A DNA stretch of 64,000 nucleotides from Tipula vernalis. Lineage: Eukaryota > Arthropoda > Insecta > Diptera > Tipulidae. Under the pieces are notes generated by a model, which searched no databases, had not been told where the DNA came from, and saw only the letters and a list, made by a program, of their open reading frames with translations. The stretch is from contig OY282558.1 in the NCBI GenBank assembly GCA_958295665.1, positions 21,327,409 through 21,391,408 of the forward strand, written 5' to 3'. Within the stretch, counting starts at the first letter, position 1, and each line of letters starts with the position of its first letter. The position numbers and the translations under genes were made by a program. Of the stretch, positions 38,501 to 50,394 are shown piece by piece.

Positions 38501-41500
38501 ATTGGCATAACAATTAAAGGTCTCAATGCCTATCGATAGAGGTATCAATCAACGAAATCGGAGCACAATTGCAGATTTTCGATTTTGTAGCTCTGATTTT
38601 GTGGTCTATAGTCCAGGTGATTTTTAAAAAAATCGAATTTTCTACAAAATGCGTAGAAATATTCGAACGATCCAAATAACCGTTGTCATGAGCACAATTG
38701 CAGGTTTTCGATTTTGTAGCTCTGATTTTGTGGTCTATAGTCCAGGTGATTTTCCATAAAATTGAATTTTGTACAAAATGTTACAAATATTCGAACGATC
38801 CAAATGCCCATTGGCAAAACAATTAAAGGTCTCAATGCCTATCGATAGAGGTATCAATCAACGAAATCGGAGCACAATTGCAGATTTTCGATTTTGTAGC
38901 TCTGATTTTGTGGTCTATAGTCCAGGTGATTTTTAAAAAAATCGAATTTTCTACAAAATGCGTAGAAATATTCGAACGATCCAAATAACCGTTGTCATGA
39001 GCACAATTGCAGGTTTTCGATTTTGTAGCTCTGATTTTGTGGTCTATAGTCCAGGTGATTTTCCATAAAATTGAATTTTGTACAAAATGTTACAAATATT
39101 CGAACGATCCAAATGCCCATTGGCATAACAATTAAAGGTCTCAATGCCTATCGATAGAGGTATCAATCAACGAAATCGGAGCACAATTGCAGATTTTCGA
39201 TTTTGTAGCTCTGATTTTGTGGTCTATATAGTCCAGGTGATTTTTAAAAAAATCGAATTTTCTACAAAATGCGTAGAAATATTCGAACAATCCAAATAAC
39301 CGTTGTCATGAGCACAATTGCAGGTTTTCGATTTTGTAGCTCTGATTTTGTGGTCTATAGTCCAGGTGATTTTCCAAAAAATTGAATTTTGTACAAAATG
39401 TTACAAATATTCGAACGATCCAAATGCCCATTGGCATAACAATTAAAGGTCTCAATGCTTATCGATAGAGGTATCAATCAACGAAATCGGAGCACAATTG
39501 CAGATTTTCGATTTTGTAGCTCTGATTTTGTGGTCTATAGTCCAGGTGATTTTCCATAAAATTGAATTTTGTACAAAATGTTACAAATATTCAAACGATC
39601 CAAATGCCCATTGGCATAACAATTAAAGGTCTCAATGCCTATCGATAGAGGTATCAATCAACGAAATCGGAGCAGAATTGCAGATTTTCGATTTTGTAGC
39701 TCTGATTTTGTGGTCTATAGTCCAGGTGATTTTCCATAAAACTGAATTTTCTACAAAATGTGTAGAAATATTCGAACGATCCAAATAACCGTTGTCATGA
39801 GCACAATTGCAGGTTTTCGATTTTGTAGCTCTGATTTTGTGGTCTATGGTCCAGGTGATTTTCCATAAAATTGAATTTTCTACAAAATGTGTAGAAATAT
39901 TCAAACGATCCAAATGCCCATTGGCATAACAATTACAGGTCTCAATGCCTATCGATAGAGGTATCAATCAACGAAATCGGAGCACAATTGCAGATTTTCG
40001 ATTTTGTAGCTCTGATTTTGTGGTCTATAGTCCAGGTGATTTTCCATAAAATTGAATTTTCTACAAAATGTGTAGAAATATTCGAACGATCCAAATGCCC
40101 ATTGGCATAACAATTACAGGTCCCAATGCCTATCGATAGAGGTATCAATCAACGAAATCGGAGTACAATTGCAGATTTTCGATTTTGTAGCTCTGATTTT
40201 GTGGTCTATAGTCCAGGTGATTTTCCATAAAATTGAATTTTCTACAAAATGTGTAGAAATATTCGAACGATCCAAATAACCGTTGTCATGAGCACAATTG
40301 CAGGTTTTCGATTTTGTAGCTCTGATTTTGTGGTCTATAGTCCAGGTGATTTTCCATAAAATTGAATTTTCTAAAAAATGTGTAGAAATATTCGAACGAT
40401 CCAAATGCCCATTGGAATAACAATTACAGGTCTCAATGCCTATCGATAGAGGTATCAATCAACGAAATCGGAGCACAATTGCAGATTTTCGATTTTGTAG
40501 CTCTGATTTTGTGGTCTATAGTCCAGGTGATTTTCCATAAAATTGAATTTTCTACAAAATGTGTAGAAATATTCGAACGATCCAAATGCCCATTGGCATA
40601 ACAATTACAGGTCTCAAAGCCTATCGATAGAGGTATCAATCAACGAAATCGGAGCACAATTGCAGATTTTCGATTTTGTAGCTCTGATTTTGTGGTCTAT
40701 AGTCCAGGTGATTTTCCATAAAATTGAATTTTCTACAAAATGTGTAGAAATATTCGAACGATCCAAATAACCGTTGTCATGAGCACAATTGCAGGTTTTC
40801 GATTTTGTAGCTCTGATTTTGTGGTCTATAGTCCAGGTGATTTTCCATAAAATTGAATTTTCTACAAAATGTGTAGAAATATTCGAACGATCCAAATGCC
40901 CATTGGCATAACAATTAAAGGTCTCAATGCCTATCGATAGAGGTATCAATCAACGAAATCGGAGCACAATTGCAGATTTTCGATTTTGTAGCTCTGATTT
41001 TGTGGTCTATAGTCCAGGTGATTTTCCATAAAATTGAATTTTCTACAAAATGTGTAGAAATATGCGAACGATCCAAATAACCGTTGTCATGAACACAATT
41101 GCAGGTTTTCGATTTTGTAGCTCTGATTTTGTGGTCTATAGTCCAGGTGATTTTCCATAAAATTGAATTTTGTACAAAATATTACAAATATTCGAACGAT
41201 CCAAATGCCCATTGGCATAACAATTAAAGGTCTCAATGCCTATCGATAGAGGTATCAATCAACGAAATCGGAGCACAATTGCAGATTTTCGATTTTGTAG
41301 CTCTGATTTTGTGGTCTATAGTCCAGGTGATTTTTAAAAAATCGAATTTTCTACAAAATGTGTAGAAATATTCGAACGATCCAAATAACCGTTGTCATGA
41401 GCACAATTGCAGGTTTTCGATTTTGTAGCTCTGATTTTGTGGTCTATAGTCCAGGTGATTTTCCATAAATTTGAATTTTGTACAAAATGTTACAAATATT

Positions 41501-42894
41501 CGAACGATCCAAATGCCCATTGGCATAACAATTAAAGGTCTCAATGCCTATCGATAGAGGTATCAATCAACGAAATCGGAGCACAATTGCAGATTTTCGA
41601 TTTTGTAGCTCTGATTTTGTGGTCTATAGTCCAGGTGATTTTCCATAAAATTGAATTTTGTACAAAATGTTACAAATATTAGAACGATCCAAATGCCCAT
41701 TGGCATAACAATTAAAGGTCTCAATGCCTATCGATAGAGGTATCAATCAACGAAATCGGAGCACAATTGCAGATTTTCGATTTTGTAGCTCTGATTTTGT
41801 GGTCTATAGTCCAGGTGATTTTCCATAAAATTGAATTTTCTACAAAATGTGTAGAAATATTCGAACGATCCAAATAACCGTTGTCATGAGCACAATTGCA
41901 GGTTTTCGATTTTGTAGCTCTGATTTTGTGGTCTATAGTCCAGGTGATTTTCCATAAAATTGAATTTTCTAAAAAATGTGTAGAAATATTCGAACGATCC
42001 AAATGCCCATTGGCATAACAATTACAGGTCTCAATGCCTATCGATAGAGGTATCAATCAACGAAATCGGAGCACAATTGCAGATTTTCGATTTTGTAGCT
42101 CTGATTTTGTGGTCTATAGTCCAGGTGATTTTTCATAAAATTGAATTTTCTACAAAATGTGTAGAAATATTCGAACGATCCAAATGCCCATTGGCATAAC
42201 ACTTACAGGTCTCAATGCCTATCGATAAAGGTATCAATCAACGAAATCGGAGCACAATAGCAGATTTTCGATTTTGTAGCTCTGATTTTGTGGTCTATAG
42301 TCCAGGTGATTTTCCATAAAATTTAATTTTCTACAAAATGTGTAGAAATATTCGAACGATCTAAATGCCCATTGGCATGACAATTACAGGTCTCAATGCC
42401 TATCGATAGAGGTATCAATCAACGCAATTGGAGCACAATTGCAGATTTTCGATTTTGTAGCTCTGATTTTGTGGTCTATAGTCCAGGTGATTTTCAAAAA
42501 AATCGAATTTTCTACAAAATGTGTAGAAATATTCGAACGATCCAAATAACCGTTGTCATGAGCACAATTGCAGATTTTCGATTTTCTAGCTCTGATTTTG
42601 TGGTCTATCGTCCAGGTGATTTTCCATAAAATTGAATTTTCTACAAAATGTGTAGAAACATTCGAACGATCGAAATGCTCATTGGCATAACAATTACAGG
42701 TCTCAATGCCTATCGATAGAGGTATCAATCAACGAAATCGGAGCACAATTGCAGATTTTCGATTTTGTAGCTCTGATTTTGTGGTCTATAGTCCAGGTGC
42801 TTTTCCATAGAATTGAATTTTCTACAAAATGTGTAGAAATATTCGAACGATCCAAATGCCCATTGGCATAACAATTAAAGGTCTCAATGCCTAT
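35531..42894 (+). repeat. Satellite array, right block
   Basis: Continuation of the same satellite in the same orientation, beginning with the right ATTCG copy and completing the monomer interrupted at 28518. It has the same 116-bp core and two linkers. Local variants dominate: GGTCTATATAGTCC, TTACAGGTCTC, CAAAATGTTACAAAT (dyad damaged by deletion) and GATTTTTAAAAAAATCG. The last monomers (42.1-42.9 kb) are the most diverged, as expected at an array edge. Its minus-strand frames are shadows, as in the left block. Confidence 0.96.
37480..39600 (+). repeat. 309-bp long+short dimer sub-array
   Basis: The marker GATTTTTAAAAAAATCG with TGCGTAGAAA recurs at about 37641, 38310, 38619, 38928 and 39239, mostly 309 bp apart (181+129-1), alternating with monomers carrying the shortened GTACAAAATGTTACAAAT. 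This is a locally amplified dimer subfamily, seen again near 41332 as a single diverged copy. Confidence 0.8.
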
Positions 42895-43112
42895 TCACCT
42901 GGAATATAGACCACAAAATCACCTGGACTATAGACCACAAAATCAGAGCTAGAAAATCGAAAACCTGCAATTGTGCTCATGACAACGGTTATTTGGATCG
43001 TTCGAATATTTCTACACATTTTGTAGAAAATTCAATTTTATGGAAAATCACCTGGACTATAGACCACAAAATCAGAGCTACAAAATCGAAAACCTGCAAT
43101 TGTGCTCATGAC
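42895..43112 (-). repeat. Inverted terminal satellite fragment
   Basis: At 42894 the plus-strand long linker is cut off after CAATGCCTATT and satellite continues in opposite orientation: a duplicated 24-bp piece beginning CACCTGG (42895 and 42919), then about one and a half short monomers ending at CTCATGAC. Unique DNA follows. This marks the right edge of the array. Confidence 0.9.
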
Positions 43113-46100
43113 TGCATGTCGAATTTCAAACAAGGAGAAAATTACTACACAGAAAGATGTGCCTAATGAAATTAAACGAAACGAATATGTATATGTATAA
43201 AGCGCAATAACTTGCAAAAGCTAAAACCAACTGAAAAAAATTGTATCCAAAATGGTGTAGGTATACAGACCGCACAAAAAAAATAAAAAATAAGACAGAA
43301 ATAACAAAAAAATTCGGGATAAAATATAAAAGTTGAAATAACATCCTTTTTGTAATTTTTTTAATGGAACATAAAATTTCCAGCGTACATGCGAGAAATG
43401 ACGACAAAATTAAAAGAAAACATGTACCCAGGAATGAAACAGCACACACCAAAACTTGAAGGCACTAAAAAAAAAAAAGAATGTGGAAAACGGAAAATAT
43501 TTTTCATCATACGGGATGAAAATGTAGAGTAACAAAAATAAAACTGTTATGATTTCATCAAAAAGAGGATATACGAGTACATGTGCATGATATATATGTA
43601 CATACATATATAGAAAAAGGTGTTTTTTCCAATTTTCCAAAACACAAGACTAGGTATATGTGGGTTTTATTTTCAATATTTTCCCGATTTAATTTATTTA
43701 AATTGAACAATTAAAACATTTTCGCCCTAATCCTTTACAAATCAATATAATAGAATGCGATTTATTCCGCACGCGATTTATATCCATTAAATTTCAACGA
43801 CAAACGAATTAATCTTAACACAAAACGCTATTTTTCAAAACTATTAAGCAATTTGTTGTTCTAAACGAGTACAAAAAAAAAATTTAAGAAAATTGTATTC
43901 TATTTTAAGAAGTTAACCAGTAGTTAGTTACTATATACTTACTTGAAAATATTTGAAGAAACAGAATTGTAAATCCTGTACCAAACAAAACTATGTGCGG
44001 TATACATTCATATTGTTATGAATCTGCATATCTTACATACTGGGTGCAAAACACATATCTAAATATCCATACTTGTATTCATTATATATGTATGTATGTA
44101 TGTACAAACAATTTCCACATGAATTGTAATGGAAAATTTATGATCTCTTTTCTACATCATGTGCATAAATAAATTATTTTTCTTTTTGTGCATCCCAAAA
44201 GTTACAATAAATCATTGGATGGTTGCCATTTTTCTTCTTAGTTTTCTTACAAATATCTCGTAACGTATATATACGAGTATATGGCACTGTACAGTTTATT
44301 ATCTGTCTGTTGTTGTGGTATATATCTATTACTGTTTACTGTACTGACTGCCTTACGAAAACAAAAAATAAATCGAAACTAAAACAGAATTAATGATAGT
44401 TTTCTAGGATTAATTTTCACTTTGTTGGTGGAAGCTGTGCCGCACAACAACAAAATATTATTGTGAAAAATTATTATCGATTTTATTAGAAAAATAATGA
44501 ATTAAAATGATCAGATTGTTTGAGGTGTTAAGTTGCGACAAATCAATAACAGTTGGGTGGTTGATTTAACTTATTGAGTTAGTCGAGGGGAAGACAAAAT
44601 CATCGAGAAATTGAAGAATTTCTCAAATAGCCAATATTCATATAAATTTTAATTAAGGCGTATTGCAACTTTTAAGCAGAATTTACCAACCAAAATTACA
44701 ACAACTTCCACGCCATATCCTTAACAATTTAAAGTTCTAAAAATTCTCCTTCAATTATGAATTAATTTGTTACTCCATTTATAATAACTTTAAAAAGAAG
44801 AACATTGAGGAAAACTTATATTTCAACCCTTTGCGGACGATGACTAGTTTAACATTTCGTTCCATGCGCCCATCAATTACACTGGACCCTGCGAGGTATG
44901 CATAGAGATAAAGAGAGAGAGTCTCGTCACAAATATTTGTTGTTGATATAATGCAAGATATGTTTATGTCGAGAGCTTGACTTACAAGCACAAAGGGTTA
45001 AACTAGGAATTATGCTATACCTACAGAAAATGTAATATCAACAGAAAAATACATATTGTATAAATACCGTAACAAAAACAAAACGGAAATTGAAAAACAA
45101 CAACCAGAAATAAAAAATTATAGAAATGAAAATAGAAAAATGTAGATGTTACGATTACGAGTAACAAAAAAAAATTAAGCTCGCGTAGTCAAAACATTCA
45201 ATTGTTTTTTTAGTCACCAATTTTTTTATTGAAAAATTCAAATTTTCCACATCCAAATAATTGTATTATCTCTATTGATGGGGATAGAGGGATAATAATA
45301 AATTGCGGTTCCATAATCAAATGCGGAATTATGTATCAGAAATACCAACGCTGACTGACATACACCATATAGAAATAATATTTAATTTATGCATATGTTT
45401 CCTTTAAGACTAAAAATATATTTTATTTTACATCTTAAACTGCATGCATAACTGCATGCATATCTCGCGTAATTGTTTATTTACTTACCGACTGCGCTTT
45501 GCTTTCTTTTGAGAAGAATTAAAAATAGATAATTTTGTTGTGTGTAATTTTTCGCGTTTTAAAATGTGCTACTTGAGTTTTTTTTTTTTTATATATATTT
45601 TGCGATCGTTAATGTCCAAAATGATATATTTTACAGCACAGCAATGACAACCATTAAAGTCAAATAGTTTTTTTTGCATTTAAAGAGAGCAAACTTATGC
45701 ATATAAATCGCGGGGTCTAATCTTTACTTTAACGCTAAATGAATGGTTTTAAAAGATCTAGGTTCTAAATACATATTTCTTAAAGTAAATAAATCCACCT
45801 ACTCGACCAACAATTTTTATTTGTAGAATTTATCTTATTTCATATATAAATTCTTGACCCTTATAGTTACTAAACAATTTTTGTAGGAATTTTTTTTTTT
45901 CTTTAAGATTGTAGGTGGAGATAATCCAACTATATTCTGAAATTTTATGTGCCAATTTGATTTTAAAAAAAAAAATTTTGTGCTACCCGGCACAATGTAC
46001 TGTACAACTACAAAACTTGGTTATACATGAAAACATAAAACTACTTAGTTTTCAGTTTCACGTTTTTGAATCCGCGTTAAAAATGTCGGGAAGCTTATTG

Positions 46101-46234
46101 TAATGATTTTGATTGCCGAGTTTGTTCACGATCAGGCAGTGCATTACCGATTACCGGTTTACCGGCATTTGTTTACCTCATAAAATTCATTACAAATTAT
46201 CGGTAAATTTAATAAAAATTAATAAATAGATTCC
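43113..46234. other. Gene-free AT-rich interval
   Basis: About 3.1 kb with no supported gene. It holds A/T runs and short microsatellites (ATATATGTACATACATATATA near 43590, TATGTATGTATGTATG near 44090). Open frames here are short, low in complexity and lack family motifs. CCGGTTTACCGG (about 46156) lies in a short TACCG-rich patch. Confidence 0.55.
45438..45461. repeat. 12-bp perfect tandem duplication
   Basis: AACTGCATGCAT occurs twice in tandem (45438-45449 and 45450-45461). Each copy contains the palindrome ATGCAT. It is probably a small slippage product. Confidence 0.7.
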
Positions 46235-46242
46235 ATCAGATC
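46235..46242. repeat. Probable target-site duplication, left copy (ATCAGATC)
   Basis: Seven bases ATCAGAT are shared with 48341-48347; the eighth differs (C/T). It lies directly outside the inverted ends of the Foldback-like element. Confidence 0.6.
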
Positions 46243-48340
46243 ATGAGTGTGAAGTTTACGCTAAAAAAAAAATAACAAAAAATTACACTGTTAAATTAGC
46301 TATTTTTCCAATTGGAATTTAAATTATATGAAAATTTAAATTTTTTGTAATTTTGGATATTTCGTGCCACCAAACAGATTATTTTTATCAGGAAACAGGT
46401 TCTTTTCATCGTTTTCAGATAGCTGGACCATCTGTTTATCTCGTTAACCAAAAGCATCCAATTGTGTAGAACATTACTAGTTATATTTCAGATACATAAT
46501 TTAAGAGTTGACTGATTTTTAATGGTTTAAATAATTATTTAGCGTCGATCCTGGAAATGTCCCGAAGGCCCCGCACATTTCTTAGAATAGCTAAGCCATA
46601 TAGCGGTCAAAGTCACCAAGCCGATCCAATTATGATGAACTAATTTTGGATTATTTTACAAGTTTTATATCGCTGACCGCAGAGATGTCTACAAAGTCTT
46701 GCACTTATCCTCGGATAGACCATATTGTCAGAATCAGTTATTAGAATCCTTAATAATAGGATGGTTTTAAAAATTGTTTTATCTCCAATCACAGAGATGT
46801 CCACAAGATTTTGCCCATATTTTCGGATAAATTACCCATTTGCCAGTCTACGTGGTCAACTTTATCCAATTGTGATGAACTATACTATACTTCACAAAAT
46901 TTAGAATTCTTATTAAGTTTGGAATATGGCTAATTAGGATGGAACTTAGCTATTCCTTAACCGATTGTGATTGAGTTTGACATGTGCGTTATAGATGGGA
47001 TTCTAAAATGATTTTTAGATGAAGTTCTGGAATAAGGCTAACTAGGATGAACATATCTATTTTGGAACCGATTTCAGTGACATTTGCGATGGAAATGGGA
47101 CCTTAAAATTATTTTTAGATAAAGTTGTGGAATATGGTCTGTTCGGTTAGAACTCAGCTATTCCTAAACTGATTTGGAATTAATTTGACATGAACTACGG
47201 AAATGAGATTCTAAAATGATTTTTGAAATTCCGGGACCCTACGCTAACTTTAGAAGTTTTACTGAGGCTGCGCTTTGTTTGATTAGGATTAAATTTCCCG
47301 GGAGATGTATAGTAAATATATCTTAATTTAACTTAATATACCAGTTATTTAATTATTAATAAATTTATCAATATGAGAAACTTCAAAAGCTGCCAAATTC
47401 TCAAAAATATCAACAGGCTATGTCATAAAAATCTGTTTTATTGTCTGTTGCAGTTTCCATAAATTAAGCAACTGTCGAGCTTTATCTACTTTGACGCAGA
47501 TCGAAAATCGAAAGTGAAGTATAGTAGAGTTCATCACAATTGGATAAGGTTGACCCCGTAGACTCCAAAATGGCCAATTTATCCGAATATATGGGCAAGA
47601 CCTTGTGGACATCTCTGTGATCGGAGATACAACAATTTTTAAAACCATAGATAATTATTAAAAATTCTAAATTCTGTGAAGTATAGTATAGTTCTTCACA
47701 ATTGGATAAGGTTGACTATCTAGACTGGCAAATGGCTAATTTATCCGAAAATATAGACAAGCCCTTGTGGACATCTCTGTGATTGGAAATAAAACAATTT
47801 TTAAAACCATAGATAATTATTAAAGATTCTAAATTCGGCGAAATATACTAGAGTTCATCACAATTGGATCAGGTTGGCCACGTAGAGGGGTATATGGCCA
47901 AGTTATCTGACAATATGGTCTATCCGAGGATATGTGCAAGACCTTGTAGACATCTCTGCGGTCGGCGATATAAAACTTGTAAAATAATCCAAAATTAGTT
48001 CATCATAATTGGATCGGCTTGGTGACATTGACCGCTATATGGCTTAGCTATTCTAAGAAATGTGCGGGGCCTTCGGGTCATTTCTAGGATCGACGCTAAA
48101 TAATTATTTAAACCATCAAAAATCAATCAACTTTTAAATTATCTGAAATATAACTAGTAATGTTCTACACAATTGGATGCTTTTGGTTAATGAGATAAAC
48201 AGATGGTTCAGCTATCTGTACGAAATATCCAAAATTTCAAAAAAATTAAATTTTCATATAATTTAAATTCCAATTGGAAAAATAGCTAATTTAACAGTGT
48301 AATTTTTTGTTATTTTTTTTAGCATAAACTTCACACTCAT
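46243..48340. mobile_element. Foldback-like non-autonomous element with long repetitive inverted arms
   Basis: The outer ends are inverted copies (ATGAGTGTGAAGTTTA at the left, its complement at 48325-48340). Homology continues inward to give a left arm of about 46243-46895 and a right arm of about 47514-48340. The arms contain degenerate tandem subrepeats of about 145-165 bp marked by CACAATTGGAT and GACATCTCTG. The left arm lacks a subrepeat present in the right. The ~620-bp centre has about three ~100-108-bp repeats (GGAATATGGCTAATTAGG at 46921, 47029, 47129). ATCAGATC/ATCAGATT flanks the ends: an 8-bp duplication with one mismatch, or 7 bp plus an extra base. There is no transposase frame. 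Architecture resembles Foldback elements; the superfamily is uncertain because target length and terminal bases are ambiguous. Confidence 0.8.
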
Positions 48341-48348
48341 ATCAGATT
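48341..48348. repeat. Probable target-site duplication, right copy (ATCAGATT)
   Basis: The right partner of 46235-46242, directly outside the right inverted arm. Confidence 0.6.
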
Positions 48349-49269
48349 ACGCATTAATTACTTATATGCTCTATTTTGCTTAGCGAGATTGATTTATTGA
48401 TTATTTATAAAATCCTGAAACTATTTCGGCGCCTGAACAACTAGTTTGGTCATGAAAAGTGTGAGCTATTGGCCTATTACAGCCGATAATCCGGCTAACC
48501 AAAATAAATAATTTGGCCGCCAACATTTATATTTGCATACTGAATTATTCTCGAAAGTGCTAGAATGGTAATTGCTAACTGAGAGGAGAGCTTGTTCTTT
48601 CTGAAACTGCCCCCCCCCCCTCCCCAAGAAAAACGAAACTGAAGAAAAATGTTCATACAAAAAAGGGGTTATACAACCGCAAAACTCTAGTTATGTATTT
48701 CCAATTTTAGAAATAAAACAACGGACGAATAAAGTCTGAAACGATTAATTTAAAAATGTTGTTGTTGTAACTGCTCGAAAAAATAAAAAATTTGCATTTG
48801 TTGGTGTGTTATATCTGATTAAATTTTTTATTCAGCTTCGGTACTCTTGATATTCCAAACTCTTTCCTTAAAGTAAATAGAACTTCGAATTTCGTGAAAC
48901 GCTATTATTTATGTACTCAAAAACTATTGATTTTCGACAAGTAATCGGTAGGTCGGGGGATGTTGGCGTTGATTATATTTATTCTTTTATTTTATTAATG
49001 AAAATAATTATAATATTATATTGATAATTATATCTCATATAATTTAATGGGGGGGTAAGGGGCTCCGGTGAAATTGGTTACGCTATGCCAGCCCAAATGT
49101 CAACCTCACCTGCTCGTGGTGCTCCCTGCTAATTAACAAACGAGGCTCTGACGACTGAGTAACGGCGAGATAACCGACTACCGAGAACTTAGCAAATGAT
49201 TTTCTCATACAGCACCCACTATCAAATCATTCTGGTCGGAGTGGTAGATGTAAAGGTGGTACGCTGAAT
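48349..49269. other. Gene-free interval
   Basis: No coding or RNA signal is visible. A C-rich run (about C12TCCCC) lies near 48610, and G-rich GGGGGGGTAAGGGG near 49050 may mark the 5' end or leader of the Jockey-like element that follows. This last point is a guess. Confidence 0.45.
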
Positions 49270-50388
49270 TATTCGGTAAATCCACTCTCTGCGGAGGTCT
49301 AAACTTGCTAACTCACCACAACCCATAGTTGGCTACTCATCCTCAGATAAAGAAAATGAAATTCATAGATCAGCTAAGCGACGAAGTTATGAAGCTCAAG
49401 ATAGAAAACGAGGAGCTGAAAAAAGGCTCTTCAAAATACAGGCTTTTATAAACAACACTAAAGAACAACAGTACCATACAGATGAAGAAGAACTTGAAAG
49501 AGGACGTTAAAAACTAATAAAAAATCCAATAAAAAAAGGAAAGCCTAATCCTCGCCTGAAGTTGATGAGGGATGTGGTAACCATCAACTAGTGGAAACAT
49601 TAGTAATAAACAAAAAACAATGCAACATAACCTGGTAAGAATGACCGCAAAATCAAAGTAATGGCTCGAGGCCTTCATCCAACTTGTCAAATTGAAGACA
49701 TAGTGGCGGATCTAAATCAAAGAGAAGCTGCTAATAGAAAATTCAGTTAATATTCTTAAAAAAAACGGAAAGAAAATGCTCAGGGGAGCAAATTAATCAA
49801 AAGGGGTCTTCCATTGTTCATACTCACCTTTAATAATAAACAGAAAATTGAAGATATTTTCAATATAAAAGCTATCCTCAACATGAGAGTTAAGATTGAA
49901 TTACTAAAACTTCCACCGGTTTAAAACCGCAATGCAAGAAATGTCAAAGCTATAACTATACGCAGAAATACTGCGGGCGAGAGCCACGGTGCGTGAGATG
50001 TGCTGATAAACATTATGCAAAAGGCGGTACGGAGAATAAAAATGTGCCTGCAAAATGCATAAACTGCAAAGGGCAACATACTGCCAACTACACAGGTTGT
50101 GAAATAGCTAAAACTTAACAACAATTAAGAAATACGAAATAAAGCCCATCAAGTTTCACAAAATCGTGTAACATCAAACGGGCGAATACAAACCATAAAG
50201 CAAGTGGAACTTGGACCTCCTGCTCAAAAACCACGAGAACGTAAAACATTCTCAGAAATTGTGTAACAGCAACCAACAAGCACTAGTGATAGCGTTCTCG
50301 AAAGAATACTGCGTAATGTAGAAGCCTTAAATATGCGATTAGCTAAACAAGAAAGAGTCTTAGAAAGCTTAAATAAACGGTTAAAGAA
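49270..50388 (+). pseudogene. Jockey-clade LINE ORF1 (Gag-like), decayed
   Basis: Nucleic-acid-binding Gag-like protein of a Jockey-clade LINE, broken by stops and frameshifts. Recognisable pieces: a basic N-terminal part (49270-49510, HRSAKRRSYEAQDRKRG) ending in a stop; a PRE_C2HC-like segment split over two frames (MARGLHPTCQIEDIVADL near 49660, then GLPLFILTFNNKQKIEDIF near 49805); and three retroviral-type zinc knuckles at about 49925-50105 (CKKCQSYNYTQKYC, CVRCADKHYAK, CINCKGQHTANYTGC). A C-terminal heptad-like stretch (LNMRLAKQERVLESLNKRL) ends near 50388, where ORF2 begins. The knuckle pattern with PRE_C2HC is diagnostic for this clade. Confidence 0.85.
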
Positions 50389-50394
50389 GCGCCA

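Noticed and set aside
288..43112. CRISPR-like array of regular repeats
   Set aside because: There are no unique spacers: both core and linkers are repeated. The context is eukaryotic. It is satellite DNA.
43126..43640. Phe/Leu/Ile-rich minus-strand frames that resemble membrane proteins
   Set aside because: They come from A-rich low-complexity plus-strand DNA. Repeated F, L and I reflect base composition, not a membrane gene.
47418..47648. 76-codon frame within the right arm of the Foldback-like element
   Set aside because: It lies in degenerate subrepeats whose other copies do not keep the frame.
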